Source: Pseudorhodoplanes sinuspersici
GTDB taxonomy: Bacteria; Pseudomonadota; Alphaproteobacteria; Rhizobiales; Xanthobacteraceae
DNA: 64,000 nt
Direction: 5' to 3'
Assembly (NCBI RefSeq): GCF_002119765.1
Contig: NZ_CP021112.1
Span: 5,512,501 to 5,576,500 of the forward strand
Shown here: piece by piece, positions 9,918 through 19,996 of the stretch
Numbering within the stretch: the first letter of the stretch is position 1
Layout of the letters: every line of letters starts with the position of its first letter
Made by a program: the position numbers and the translations under genes
The notes under the pieces: generated by a model
What the model was told of the DNA's origin: nothing
The model's database searches: none
The model's input: the letters and a program-made list of their open reading frames with translations, nothing else

Positions 9918-10475
9918 ATGATGGGACTGGAAGTTAGACCTTTAGCTATTCCAGAGGTTCTGCTGCTTCAATCGCCCCGATACAAAGACGCACGCGGCTT
10001 TTTTTCGGAAACCTATAACAAGAAAGTTTTTGCCGAAGCCGGCATCACGCTCGACTTTGTGCAGGACAATCACTCACTGTCCGTCAACACGGGCACCATC
10101 CGGGGACTGCACTTTCAGTCGCCTCCCTATGCGCAAGATAAACTCGTCCGTGTGGTAAAAGGCCGGATTTTCGACGTTGCCGTCGACATTCGCAGGGCTT
10201 CGCCGACATTCGGCCAATACGTCGCTGCTGAAATCTCAGCCGGTCAATGGAATCAGATCTTGATACCGATCGGCTTCGCCCACGGCCTTTGCACGCTTGA
10301 GCCCGACACAGAGGTTGTGTACAAGGTTACTAACTACTACTCGGCGAAACACGATCTCGGCATTCGCTGGAATGATCCGCAGATCGGCATCGATTGGCCG
10401 GTGGATGAACGGCATGCACAGCTATCGGACAAGGACAAGACATTGCCCTTTCTGACGGACGCGGAAGTTTTTTAA
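9918..10475 (+). CDS. rfbC: dTDP-4-dehydrorhamnose 3,5-epimerase
   Basis: A 185-residue cupin-fold epimerase that converts dTDP-4-keto-6-deoxy-glucose to dTDP-4-keto-L-rhamnose, the third step of dTDP-rhamnose synthesis. Family marks: DARGFFSETY, the catalytic-base region IRGLHFQ (His65), KLVRVVKGRIFDVAVDIR and IPIGFAHGLCTLE. The length is normal for RmlC. The ATG at 9921 is an equally possible start. It is the first of four contiguous rhamnose genes. Confidence 0.96.
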   Translation: MMGLEVRPLAIPEVLLLQSPRYKDARGFFSETYNKKVFAEAGITLDFVQDNHSLSVNTGTIRGLHFQSPPYAQDKLVRVVKGRIFDVAVDIRRASPTFGQYVAAEISAGQWNQILIPIGFAHGLCTLEPDTEVVYKVTNYYSAKHDLGIRWNDPQIGIDWPVDERHAQLSDKDKTLPFLTDAEVF

Positions 10476-10493
10476 GACCGGAACCTGTGGGGC

Positions 10494-11555
10494 ATGTTTT
10501 CGGGGGGCAAGTTTCTGGTAACGGGTGGCGCGGGCTTTATCGGCTCGGCCTTTGCACGCCTTCTGATTGCGGAAACGAACCATTCGGTTCTCGTTGTCGA
10601 CAAGCTGACCTACGCCGCCAATCTTGAATCGCTTCAGCCGATTGCGGAGAATCCGCGATATTCGTTCGCTCGCGCCGACATTTGCGACGCGGCAAAGATG
10701 TCGAGCCTGATCGAAAATTACCGGCCTGATGTCATCATCCATTTTGCGGCGGAAAGCCACGTCGACCGCTCGATCGACGGGCCATCGGCCTTCATCGAAA
10801 CCAACATCGTCGGAACCTTCGCTCTCCTGCAGGCAGCGCTCGGTTATTGGCAGACGCTTCCGTCAGCGCGCCGGGACCAGTTTCGCTTCCATCATATTTC
10901 GACCGACGAGGTGTTCGGGTCGCTCGGCGAGACCGGGCACTTCAGCGAAACTACCGCCTACGATCCGCGCTCGCCCTATTCGTCATCAAAGGCGGCATCG
11001 GATCATTTGGTCAACGCCTGGCACCATACCTACGGATTGCCGGTGGTCATCAGCAACTGCTCGAACAACTACGGCCCTTATCAGTTCCCGGAAAAACTGA
11101 TCCCGTTGATGACGATCAACGCACTCGAAGGGCGCGCCCTGCCCGTCTACGGCAATGGCAAGAACGTCCGCGACTGGCTGCATGTCGACGATCACGTACG
11201 CGCTCTTCTGCTGATCGCGACCAAGGGCGCAGTCGGATCGAAATATTGCGTCGGCGGCCTGTGCGAGAAAAGCAACCTCGATGTCGTTCACACCATTTGT
11301 AACGTCATGGACGAGCTCGTCCCGCTCGATCGTCCGCGAAGCTCGTTGATTGCCTTCGTGCAGGACCGTCCAGGTCACGACCAGCGCTATGCGATTGATC
11401 CTGGCAAAATCAGCGCCGAGCTGGGCTGGTCGCCTCGCGAGACATTTGAGAGCGGCCTGCGCAAGACCGTGCAATGGTATCTCGATAACAAGCCTTGGTG
11501 GCATCGCATCCGCTCCCGAACCTATGGCGGGGAGCGCCTCGGAGTGGTCGCGTGA
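10494..11555 (+). CDS. rfbB: dTDP-glucose 4,6-dehydratase
   Basis: A 353-residue extended short-chain dehydrogenase that makes dTDP-4-keto-6-deoxyglucose. The NAD-binding loop is GGAGFIG at residues 11-17. The active site shows TDEVFG (137-142) and the YxxxK pair Tyr162/Lys166 in [30 protein letters not shown] is typical of RmlB. Its stop overlaps the GTG start of rfbD, indicating translational coupling. Confidence 0.97.
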   Translation: MFSGGKFLVTGGAGFIGSAFARLLIAETNHSVLVVDKLTYAANLESLQPIAENPRYSFARADICDAAKMSSLIENYRPDVIIHFAAESHVDRSIDGPSAFIETNIVGTFALLQAALGYWQTLPSARRDQFRFHHISTDEVFGSLGETGHFSETTAYDPRSPYSSSKAASDHLVNAWHHTYGLPVVISNCSNNYGPYQFPEKLIPLMTINALEGRALPVYGNGKNVRDWLHVDDHVRALLLIATKGAVGSKYCVGGLCEKSNLDVVHTICNVMDELVPLDRPRSSLIAFVQDRPGHDQRYAIDPGKISAELGWSPRETFESGLRKTVQWYLDNKPWWHRIRSRTYGGERLGVVA

Positions 11556-12424
11556 TCCTCGTCTTTGGAGGAAATGGCCAACTCGGACAGGAGCTATCGC
11601 GAAAAGCGATCGAGCACGGCGCTGCGTTAACAGCCTTGCCACGCTCCGAAGCGGATATCACAAATGCAGATCAGGTGAAGGCGGCGATCCAGCGGCATAA
11701 GCCCGACGTTGTGGTGAACGCAGCCGCCTACACCGCCGTCGATCAGGCCGAAGACGAATATGACATCGCGCTGCGGGCCAATGCGCACGGGCCGGCGATT
11801 TTGGCCGCGGCGTGCCGATCGGCCGACATCCCGCTGATCCACATCTCGACCGACTATGTCTTCGATGGAAAAAAGGCCGGCGCCTATCGCGAAACCGACG
11901 CCATCGCGCCGATCGGCGCCTATGGCCGTTCGAAAGTCGCAGGAGAAATTGCCGTTCGTGTCGGCATGCCCAAACACCTGATCATTCGCACGTCCTGGAT
12001 TTACGGCGAATTCGGAAAAAATTTCCTGAAGACGATTTTGCGCCTGGCCAGAGAACGTGACGAGTTGCGCATCGTTGCAGACCAGCACGGCAACCCAACC
12101 TCCACCGCAGCCCTGGCCTCCGCCATCCTGTCGATCGCGCCGCAATTGCAAAACGAGAACACCCGATGGGGAACCTACCACTTTTGCGGAACGGGCGTGA
12201 CCTCGTGGCATGGCTTCGCGGAATGGATCGTCGCAGTCCAGGCTCGCCATACCAACCGAAAGCCAAAAGTCTTGCCGATCACGACACAGGAGTATCCAAC
12301 AAGGGCTGCCCGTCCGGAAAACTCTGCGCTGGACTGCACCCTCATCAGACACGTCTTCGGAACAACAGCTGAAGCTTGGACCAAAGACAGCGAGCGCGTC
12401 ACCGACGCGCTCCTGCGCGCATAG
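11552..12424 (+). CDS. rfbD: dTDP-4-dehydrorhamnose reductase
   Basis: A 290-residue reductase that completes dTDP-L-rhamnose. The start is the GTG at 11552 that overlaps the rfbB stop (GTGA) and places the nucleotide-binding [11 protein letters not shown] at the N-terminus; the frame is open further upstream inside rfbB but that part has no homologue-like sequence. Other marks: [22 protein letters not shown] and YGRSKVAGE (YxxxK). Confidence 0.96.
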   Translation: MILVFGGNGQLGQELSRKAIEHGAALTALPRSEADITNADQVKAAIQRHKPDVVVNAAAYTAVDQAEDEYDIALRANAHGPAILAAACRSADIPLIHISTDYVFDGKKAGAYRETDAIAPIGAYGRSKVAGEIAVRVGMPKHLIIRTSWIYGEFGKNFLKTILRLARERDELRIVADQHGNPTSTAALASAILSIAPQLQNENTRWGTYHFCGTGVTSWHGFAEWIVAVQARHTNRKPKVLPITTQEYPTRAARPENSALDCTLIRHVFGTTAEAWTKDSERVTDALLRA

Positions 12425-12432
12425 GGACCGCC

Positions 12433-13326
12433 ATGCCGCAAAAGGGAATCGTTCTGGCCGGAGGAAGTGGAACGCGCCTGTATCCGCTCACTCTTGCCAC
12501 GTCCAAGCAATTGCTGCCTATCTACGACAAGCCGATGATCTATTATTCGCTGTCGGTCCTTTTGCTGGCGGGCATTCGCGACATCCTCATCATTTCCACA
12601 CCGCGCGACATGCCGGTGTTCCAGGCCCTGCTCGGCGACGGTTCGAATTGGGGAATATCGCTGTCCTACGCCATCCAGACCGAGCCGCGTGGCCTCGCCG
12701 ATGCTTTCCTCGTCGGAGAAAAATTCATCGATGGGTCGCGGTGCGCACTTGTTCTGGGCGACAACATTTTTTACGGCAACACGCTTTCGGAAATGCTGAG
12801 GGATGCCGCCGAGTTTGATGACGGAGCGGTGATCTTTGCCTATCGCGTGCGCGATCCGTCACGATATGGTGTCGCCGAATTCGACGAAGACGAGAATGTC
12901 CTGTCGCTGGAAGAGAAACCGCAACACCCGAAATCCAACTGGGCCGTGACCGGGCTATATTTCTATGATGCGAGTGTCGTCGACGTCGCCAAGGCCCTGA
13001 AGCCGTCGGCACGCAACGAACTTGAGATCACCGACCTCAACCGCCACTACCTGGACAACAAGTTATTGAAAGTCCAACGCATGGGTCGGGGCTTTGCCTG
13101 GCTCGATACCGGTACGCATGATTCTCTTCTCGAAGCATCCGAATTCGTTCGCGCCATCGAACATCGGCAGGGTCTTAAGATCGCCTGCCTTGAGGAAATC
13201 GCGCTCCTGAATGGATGGATCTCCGTCGACAGGGTCGCTGCGACAGCCCATACTTTAAAATCGACCGAATACGGCCAGTATCTGCTTCAGATCTGCAATC
13301 CGCGAACCAGCACCGCTCATATCTAG
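12433..13326 (+). CDS. rfbA: Glucose-1-phosphate thymidylyltransferase
   Basis: A 297-residue nucleotidyltransferase that forms dTDP-glucose, the entry step of the pathway. The nucleotide-binding signature [11 protein letters not shown] begins at residue 10, followed by [36 protein letters not shown] and [15 protein letters not shown] are standard RmlA segments. The ATG at 12433 gives the normal N-terminus. It closes the four-gene rhamnose set, 8 bases after rfbD. Confidence 0.97.
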   Translation: MPQKGIVLAGGSGTRLYPLTLATSKQLLPIYDKPMIYYSLSVLLLAGIRDILIISTPRDMPVFQALLGDGSNWGISLSYAIQTEPRGLADAFLVGEKFIDGSRCALVLGDNIFYGNTLSEMLRDAAEFDDGAVIFAYRVRDPSRYGVAEFDEDENVLSLEEKPQHPKSNWAVTGLYFYDASVVDVAKALKPSARNELEITDLNRHYLDNKLLKVQRMGRGFAWLDTGTHDSLLEASEFVRAIEHRQGLKIACLEEIALLNGWISVDRVAATAHTLKSTEYGQYLLQICNPRTSTAHI

Positions 13327-13341
13327 TCAGCGAGTAGAGTA

Positions 13342-14619
13342 ATGGATTTCCTCAGTCCGATCATTGCCTTCTTCACAGCGATCGAGCGCTTTTTCATCGG
13401 CCTTTGGTATTTTCTCGAACGCACCTTTGTCGTCTATCCGATCGAAACGATCACGCGGCTGGTTCAGCACCTCGACCCTCGCGTACATCTTCAGTCCATG
13501 CGCATTCTCGGCGTGACCGATGGAAGCGTGGCCAAGAAAGATAATACGTTTTTCATTCTGGTGCTTTATTCGAAAGGGCCCGCGCCGGAATTCCTGATGA
13601 ACATGATCGAGGCGGTCAATCGCAGCCCGCATAATTTGATCCTTGTTTCGAACTTTCCTCTCTCCTCCCTTCAGAAGGCGCAGCTCAGCGAAAAATGTCT
13701 CGTCCTGATCGAACGAAAGAATATCGGGCGGGATTTCGGCGGCTACAAGGATGGCGTCAATTACGTTCGAACGCATTTCCCCGACGTCAACCGCATCGTT
13801 CTCGTCAATGACAGTTTGTTCTTCTTCCGCAAGTCCTTGGACAAGCTGATCTCCGACCTGAACGCGCCCCACGATTTCATCGGTGTCACCGAAACGCAGG
13901 AGTTCCACTATCACGTCCAGTCTTTTCTGCTGTCTTTTGGGCCTGCAGTTATCCAACACCCGCTGTTCGAAAAATTCTGGGACAAATATCGTCCGATCAG
14001 CACCCGCTACTGGACCATCCATCGCGGCGAAGTACGGCTGACCCGGCAGATCACAAAAGCGGGGTTCCGCCCGCACATTCTTTTTCCCGCGGCGCATCTG
14101 TTTGCACATTTGCAAAGACGCCCGGTGCGTGATGCAATCGAGAGCGTTCGCCTTCTGCCGATCCCGGCGCGCAGAAAGCTCTACAAGACCTTTCTGTCAT
14201 TCGTTGGCGAAAAAACCAATGACGCAGCGGTTAGCGCCATCGAAGCTGTTGCTTATGGCGTCCGCCGCATATCACCCGGTGGCCGCGGAAACGACGGCCG
14301 GCTGTTGCAGATCAACAATCAGGCCGCCGGAATGGAGCAATGGAGCCTGGGCATTTTTCCGGATAGAATCGTATCGGCCATCGGCCGCAAGAACCAAATG
14401 CATTACGGCGCTTTTCTTTTCATGAAGCATCTCGGCCTGCCGATCCTGAAGCGTGATATTTTTTTCCGGCGGCTCTATACGCTGGAGGAGATCCATCAGA
14501 TATTGACCGATCTGAATGAACCCCTGCGTGACGAAGTCCTGGCCGATTTAAGACGGACAGGCAGCGGTGAGAATTTTCGACGGCTGCGTGGCCTGATGTA
14601 CCGACACGGAATGATCTAG
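13342..14619 (+). CDS. RgpF-like rhamnan synthesis protein
   Basis: A 425-residue protein with hallmarks of the rhamnan synthesis F family: NIGRDFGGYKDGVNYVR, IVLVNDSLFFF and HDFIGVTETQEFHYHVQSF. RgpF-family proteins take part in rhamnose-polymer assembly in streptococci and occur in many Gram-negative O-antigen loci. The location 15 bases after rfbA fits use of dTDP-rhamnose. The N-terminus has a short hydrophobic stretch (IIAFFTAIERFFIGLWYFL) that may associate with the membrane. Confidence 0.85.
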   Translation: MDFLSPIIAFFTAIERFFIGLWYFLERTFVVYPIETITRLVQHLDPRVHLQSMRILGVTDGSVAKKDNTFFILVLYSKGPAPEFLMNMIEAVNRSPHNLILVSNFPLSSLQKAQLSEKCLVLIERKNIGRDFGGYKDGVNYVRTHFPDVNRIVLVNDSLFFFRKSLDKLISDLNAPHDFIGVTETQEFHYHVQSFLLSFGPAVIQHPLFEKFWDKYRPISTRYWTIHRGEVRLTRQITKAGFRPHILFPAAHLFAHLQRRPVRDAIESVRLLPIPARRKLYKTFLSFVGEKTNDAAVSAIEAVAYGVRRISPGGRGNDGRLLQINNQAAGMEQWSLGIFPDRIVSAIGRKNQMHYGAFLFMKHLGLPILKRDIFFRRLYTLEEIHQILTDLNEPLRDEVLADLRRTGSGENFRRLRGLMYRHGMI

Positions 14620-14652
14620 GCCTTGGAACCGGCACTTCAGAAAGCACATCCC

Positions 14653-17319
14653 ATGTTCGTTGAGAACAGTCACAGCTTTCCGAAAGACTACGAATTGCGC
14701 GACGGCATCTATGTGCCGCGCGGCCAGAATGATCGGCCATTTTCCTACAGCGACGGGGATGACGCCGAGACTTATCTCTTGGACGTGATCACCAAAGCCA
14801 ATGACCGGTCGGTGCTGTCCCAGGAATTGACCGCGGGCATTCGCGACTGGGCGTCGCTCTATCACTTGTCGCCGAAGCGGGCGAACCTCCTGCGCCCATT
14901 CGCAGCGCTGCTTGGCGGCCGGGTTCTGGAGGTTGGCGCGGGTTGTGGCGCCCTGACTCGATTTCTGGGCGAAAACGGTGGCGACGTCGTGGCCCTCGAA
15001 GGCAGCCTACGCCGCGCTCATATCGCCCGGGAACGCACGGCAGACCAAAAAAACGTGAGAGTGGTCTGTGAACAGCTCGATGCATTCGCATATCCAACGC
15101 CTTTCGACGCCGTGCTCAGCATTGGCGTCCTTGAATATGCAGCCATCTACGGCAATGGGCATGCCCGGCCTCACACCCACTTTTTGAAGACTCTGCGCCA
15201 ACATCTCTCATCCAATGGCGTCGTTATCATCGCCATCGAAAATAAACTCGGCTTGAAATACTTTGCTGGCGCGCGGGAAGATCATGTCGGTGCCGAGTTC
15301 TATGGCATCAATGATGGATATGAGCCCGGCTCTGTCGCTACATTTGGGCGGGCGGAACTGGCCGACCTGTTGACCGAAGCCGGCCTGCCCGCTCAAGCGT
15401 TTTTCTATCCGTGTCCAGACTACAAATTGCCCCTTACATTGCTTTCCGATCCGTTGCTGGAGCGGCACCCAGATCTCGCTTCGACGCTGTTCGCTCAGTC
15501 GGCATTCTTCGACCCGCAAAAGCCATCTGATCCAACATTCTCTCTGGAACAAGGTTGGGTCAATCTCGGCCGCAACCGGCTGATTGGAGAACTCGCCAAT
15601 TCGTTTCTCGTCGTTGCGGGCTGCACTGAAGAGGCTGTTGCGCCCTATGTCTCAGCGAAGGATGTCGCATGGCACTATTCTGTCGATCGACATCCAGCCT
15701 TCGCAAGAGAAGTGAAGTTCCAAAATACTGGCAAGGGACTCGTCACAAAGCGCAGCGCATTGTCGGATATAGAGACGCCTGACGTTCCCGTTGAGTGCGT
15801 TCTGACGGATGAGCCTTTCATAGCTGGAGACAACTGGTGGAACGTTCTTGTCTCCATCATCAACAAGCCGGGTTGGTCAATCCAGCAGCTCGCCGAATGG
15901 GCCCGCCCTTGGCTCGATGCGGTAACGCTGAAATGCGGACTCGAAGCAATCGAAACGTCAGCATTCACCAAGCCCGTCGATGGCGCGCATTTCGACGCAA
16001 TGCCGTTCAATATGATCCGAAATGCGGACGGAACAGTCCATTTCTTCGATCAGGAATGGCGGCTCAAGCCGCAGCTCGAATTCGGCTATATCATCTATCG
16101 CGGTCTACGGGACAGCCTTATCCGGGTGTCAAGCTGCGCGGCCTCCGCGGTCGGAACGACCGCCCGGATAAATGACATCGTCATCAATATCCTTGCGCAG
16201 AACGGAGCTATCCTCTCCCGGGCCGATGTCAATCGCTATGCCGCGATGGAGGGCCAGATCCAGTCCTGGATACAAGGCCGCATCACATCCAACATGAGCC
16301 TAGCTGACGCCGAGCGGGCCTGGACGACCGCGATCACAGAGCGCCTGACCATTCAGCGCGGCGTTCTGGCACAAGAGGTTCAGACACTCCGTGCCGGCCT
16401 TGAAGATGTCGGAACAAAACTCAGGGCCAGCAACGAAGAACTGGCTGGCACGCAACGCATGCTGATTGAAGGCCAGGAACGGATTCAAAGTCTGGCCGGG
16501 GAGCTTGCGGCAGCCAAGGAACAGCTCGTCCGTGTTAGCAACATGTCGGCCACCCTCCGGCAGGAGATGGCACGAAGCGAAGAGCGGCGCAATGCGCTCG
16601 CTCAGGAAGCACGGACACTCCAGGATCAACTCGCGCAGGTACATAACGCGCATTCCCGCGATATCCAGGCTGCCAGAAGTCAGGCCAGCGAGCTTTCTGC
16701 AACGCTGGCGATGCAGGCCCGTGAGATCGACAAGCTCGCGCGCAGTCAATTCCGTTGGCCGTTTTCGGGCATTGTTGAACGTATTGGTCGCGCGTTCACA
16801 CCGTGGAAGCGCACGCGCTTTCGCGAGCGGTCATGGGAAGCCGGCCTCATCAAGGCTTCGCGCCTGTTCCGCCCGACCTGGTATCTCGAACAAAATCCTG
16901 ATGTCGCCAAGGCCGGCATCGATCCGCTCCTGCATTATATCCTGCATGGCGGCGTCGAGGGCCGAGCGCCGCACCCGCTTTTCGATCCGCAATTCTATAA
17001 AGCCCAAATTCCCGAAGCTGAACGCGCGGCGTTAACGCCACTTGCGCATTATATCAGCGCCGGTGTGGCGCTTGGACTTGATCCGCATCCCCTATTCGAT
17101 ACCAAGTTCTATCTGCGGACCAATCCGGACGTCGCCGCCGCCAGCATGAATCCTCTGTTCCACTATATGGAATACGGCTGGCGTGAGCGGCGTGACCCTA
17201 ACCCGCTCTTCAGCACCTCGTTCTATCTTGAGAAAAATCCCGCTATCGTGGCAGTAGGGATCAACCCGCTGGTGCATTACCTGACGGCTAGCACCTCCGC
17301 CTTAGTAGCTGCACGATAG
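14653..17319 (+). CDS. Methyltransferase with coiled coil and NPDVAAAG-type repeats
   Basis: A protein of about 888 residues. Residues 60-260 carry a class I SAM methyltransferase fold (VLEVGAGCGALTRFLGENGG; FDAVLSIGVLEYAAIYG). The middle is unassigned, and about 560-700 is a Glu/Gln/Ala-rich coiled coil. The C-terminal 170 residues hold repeats of about 50 residues such as WYLEQNPDVAKAGIDPLLHY. The ATG at 14653 is chosen; a TTG at 14623 in frame is possible and neither has a strong RBS. The next gene begins with the same repeat. The architecture suggests a methyltransferase that terminates or modifies glycan chains with a coiled-coil spacer, as known for WbdD; that comparison is inference only. 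Confidence 0.8.
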   Translation: MFVENSHSFPKDYELRDGIYVPRGQNDRPFSYSDGDDAETYLLDVITKANDRSVLSQELTAGIRDWASLYHLSPKRANLLRPFAALLGGRVLEVGAGCGALTRFLGENGGDVVALEGSLRRAHIARERTADQKNVRVVCEQLDAFAYPTPFDAVLSIGVLEYAAIYGNGHARPHTHFLKTLRQHLSSNGVVIIAIENKLGLKYFAGAREDHVGAEFYGINDGYEPGSVATFGRAELADLLTEAGLPAQAFFYPCPDYKLPLTLLSDPLLERHPDLASTLFAQSAFFDPQKPSDPTFSLEQGWVNLGRNRLIGELANSFLVVAGCTEEAVAPYVSAKDVAWHYSVDRHPAFAREVKFQNTGKGLVTKRSALSDIETPDVPVECVLTDEPFIAGDNWWNVLVSIINKPGWSIQQLAEWARPWLDAVTLKCGLEAIETSAFTKPVDGAHFDAMPFNMIRNADGTVHFFDQEWRLKPQLEFGYIIYRGLRDSLIRVSSCAASAVGTTARINDIVINILAQNGAILSRADVNRYAAMEGQIQSWIQGRITSNMSLADAERAWTTAITERLTIQRGVLAQEVQTLRAGLEDVGTKLRASNEELAGTQRMLIEGQERIQSLAGELAAAKEQLVRVSNMSATLRQEMARSEERRNALAQEARTLQDQLAQVHNAHSRDIQAARSQASELSATLAMQAREIDKLARSQFRWPFSGIVERIGRAFTPWKRTRFRERSWEAGLIKASRLFRPTWYLEQNPDVAKAGIDPLLHYILHGGVEGRAPHPLFDPQFYKAQIPEAERAALTPLAHYISAGVALGLDPHPLFDTKFYLRTNPDVAAASMNPLFHYMEYGWRERRDPNPLFSTSFYLEKNPAIVAVGINPLVHYLTASTSALVAAR

Positions 17320-17690
17320 CGAAGATCAGTTGTATGAAACCGCATCCGCTTTTCGACAGTGATTGGTATCTGCAGCAGAACCCCGATGTCGCCGCCGCAG
17401 GCATAAACCCGTTGCAGCATTACATGCAGCATGGCTGGCGGGAGGGCCGCGATCCGAATCCGTTGTTCGATACGTCATATTATCTGGAGCAGAATCCGGA
17501 TGTGGCAGCGGCGGGGGTTGAACCACTGAAGCACTATTGGGAATACGGGTGGAAGGAAGGTCGCAATCCCAATGCTCTCTTCGAGACAACTTTTTATCTA
17601 AACAAAAATCCAGACGTTAGAGCAGCAGGAATTAATCCACTCTATCATTATCACCGCTACGGCCAGAAGGAAGGACGACAGCCGCGATCC
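16860..17690 (+). repeat. Protein-level tandem repeat shared by two adjacent genes
   Basis: About seven units of roughly 45-50 codons encode variants of PLFDxxxYLxxNPDVAAAGINPL followed by HYxxxGWREGR. Four lie at the 3' end of the gene ending at 17319 and three at the 5' end of the gene starting at 17334. The series is interrupted by a stop, about 14 non-coding bases and a frame change. Confidence 0.85.
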
Positions 17691-19730
17691 GTCAAAGCAG
17701 GAAAATCGCCGCCTACTCAGCCGAAGAAAAGGCCACCAACCATCGTACTGCCAACGAGGCACAACTCACCGGATCGAGACAGAATTACAACTCGCGAGGG
17801 GCCGCACTACCGATTCGTCATTCAAAATGATTATCTCGTGGACTGGAAACGGCTTACGGACACATCGGCAGAGCGTGATCCTCGGTTGGTTTCGATCATC
17901 ATTTGCGTCTACAATCAACCAGCCCTCACAAAAGAGTGCCTAGATTCGCTCCTTGGAGCTGAATACCACACACCAATTGAGATTGTAATAGTCGACAATG
18001 GCAGCGACGCCAAAACCGCTTCCGTCCTCCGACAATACGAACAAAAGTACTCCCACATACGAATTGTTTCAAACGAAGAGAATTTAAATTTCGCACTAGG
18101 CAACAATATCGGCTTTGCGCACTCACGCGGCAGCCGCGTCATATTTCTCAATAACGATACAACGGTTTCGAAAAACTGGATCGACGGCCTCCTGACATTG
18201 TTACAACGTCCGGAGATCAAGGGTGTCCAACCCAAGCTTCTCTTTCCAGATGGCCGCGTGCAGTGCGTGGGGATTACTTTTTCAAACCGCAGCCCCATTG
18301 GTTACCCCATCTATGCGGGCGAACCAAGTTCTCAGCCACACACATCGGTTTCGCGCGGATACCAGGCGATCACCGCAGCTTGCATGGCGGTTCGCGCCAT
18401 CGACTTTATCGCTTTGAAAGGCTTTGATCCAAGCTATATCAACGGCCAAGAGGACGTGGATTTCTGCTTGAGGCTCGGCTCCGGGATGCCGGTTTTCTGG
18501 TGCGCTGCCAACTCCGTTGTCTTTCATCACGAAAGCAGGACAGAGGGACGAGGACGCCACATCGAGCGTAATAGAAAATTCTTTGCGGAACGATGGCGCA
18601 ACACAATCTCAAGTGATGACATGCGCTATTATTCGGAAGATAAGCTGACCGCAATGGATTACGTTGCCGACAATTACAGCTTCGATCAAGCGGGAGTAGC
18701 GTGTTGGAGGCCACGAGTTCTGCTCCCACAGCTATCTACCGCCCCGATGACACCCGTTTCAGGACCCTTACGAACCCACAAAGACAGCAGCATCAGAATC
18801 GCCATTAAATGCCCAGCACCAAGTGAGGAAGTGGCGCAATATTGGGGCGACTATCATTTTGCCAATTCGCTGGCGGGCGAGTTACGCAAACACGGCTTTA
18901 CCCCCCGAGTTGACATTCTACCAAACTGGTATTCGGAAACAGCATCTTCTGATGACGTTGCTCTTGTTTTGAGAGGGTTACGCCGTTACGAACCTAGGCG
19001 CCATCAAGCCAACCTTTGCTGGTTAATGAGCCATCCCGATTCCGTATCTGACGATGAACTTGAGTCGTATGATCATGTTTTCGTTGCCTCAACACCCTAT
19101 ACGCAAACATTAAGATTACGACTGAATGTCCCAGTGAGCGAACTGCTCCAGTTCTCTGACCCCGGCATTTTCTTCTCTCCTGCATCTCGAACTGACATCC
19201 CAATGGAAGACATTATTTTCGTTGGTAACTCGCGGCGACAGATGCGGCCAATTATAAGGGATTGCATCGACCAACGAATTCCAGTGTCGGTCTATGGTCG
19301 CGACTGGACGGAGCTGATCCCATCCTCAATGGTCAAAGGCGAATATATCAAAAATGATAAATTACATCGCTACTATGGACAGGCGAAGATTGTATTGAAC
19401 GATCACTGGCCCGATATGGCAAAGCTCGGCTTTATCTCAAATCGGATTTTCGACGTGGCCCTATCCGGAGGATTCCTTATTAGCGATAAATTTGCCGGCT
19501 CCGAACTATTCCAGGGCCTAGCGATCACTTATTCAGATGCAGCCGCACTTCCACAACTTATCAAGCGATGGCTTGCCGACGAGGCAGGACGACACACCAT
19601 CTCTACACAACTTCGTCAGCTTGCGCTCAATTCGCACACGGTAGCTCACAGAGCGGTAGAGATTACCACGGTGATTAACAACCTAACGAAAAGAAACCGG
19701 ACGATCGCACAGACAGATCGCCTTCCATAA
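17334..19730 (+). CDS. Repeat-GT2-GT1-like double glycosyltransferase
   Basis: A 798-residue protein. Residues 1-120 are three NPDVAAAG-type repeats. Residues 180-430 are a GT2 domain (VSIIICVYNQPALTKECL, IEIVIVDNGSDAKTA, DxD-like FLNNDTTVSKNW, then GQEDVDFCLRLG and VFHHESRTEGRGRH). Residues 480-780 resemble CgeB/GT1-type transferases: DYHFANSLAGELRKHGF, IFVGNSRRQMRPIIRD, IVLNDHWPDMAKLGFISNR and DVALSGGFLISD. Two bonds could therefore be formed by one chain. It ends the plus-strand block and has lower GC toward its 3' end than the rhamnose genes. Confidence 0.85.
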   Translation: MKPHPLFDSDWYLQQNPDVAAAGINPLQHYMQHGWREGRDPNPLFDTSYYLEQNPDVAAAGVEPLKHYWEYGWKEGRNPNALFETTFYLNKNPDVRAAGINPLYHYHRYGQKEGRQPRSVKAGKSPPTQPKKRPPTIVLPTRHNSPDRDRITTREGPHYRFVIQNDYLVDWKRLTDTSAERDPRLVSIIICVYNQPALTKECLDSLLGAEYHTPIEIVIVDNGSDAKTASVLRQYEQKYSHIRIVSNEENLNFALGNNIGFAHSRGSRVIFLNNDTTVSKNWIDGLLTLLQRPEIKGVQPKLLFPDGRVQCVGITFSNRSPIGYPIYAGEPSSQPHTSVSRGYQAITAACMAVRAIDFIALKGFDPSYINGQEDVDFCLRLGSGMPVFWCAANSVVFHHESRTEGRGRHIERNRKFFAERWRNTISSDDMRYYSEDKLTAMDYVADNYSFDQAGVACWRPRVLLPQLSTAPMTPVSGPLRTHKDSSIRIAIKCPAPSEEVAQYWGDYHFANSLAGELRKHGFTPRVDILPNWYSETASSDDVALVLRGLRRYEPRRHQANLCWLMSHPDSVSDDELESYDHVFVASTPYTQTLRLRLNVPVSELLQFSDPGIFFSPASRTDIPMEDIIFVGNSRRQMRPIIRDCIDQRIPVSVYGRDWTELIPSSMVKGEYIKNDKLHRYYGQAKIVLNDHWPDMAKLGFISNRIFDVALSGGFLISDKFAGSELFQGLAITYSDAAALPQLIKRWLADEAGRHTISTQLRQLALNSHTVAHRAVEITTVINNLTKRNRTIAQTDRLP

Positions 19731-19996
19731 AATGAAGGATCGATACCAACTTCTTATTTGGAGAATACGGCGTTAGATACCCTCTCACTGAAGGATAAAG
19801 GGATTGAAACAATCTCAGACGCAACCCAAGCAGACGCCTATCCACCAATCGGGCAAAATAAGCCTATCTCATTGCATTCTGCAGCTCTTAGCGTTTTCAT
19901 CCTTCTAAAACGCAACTTGCCGTCGAACCTTTGGTATGAAAAAGAGACACCTTTCTAAGATCAAACTTGTTATTTGGTCAGCATGCTCACCTGCTC

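Noticed and set aside
19758-19958. 66-codon plus-strand frame after the double glycosyltransferase
   Set aside because: No RBS, no recognisable domain and composition unlike its neighbours; treated as intergenic.
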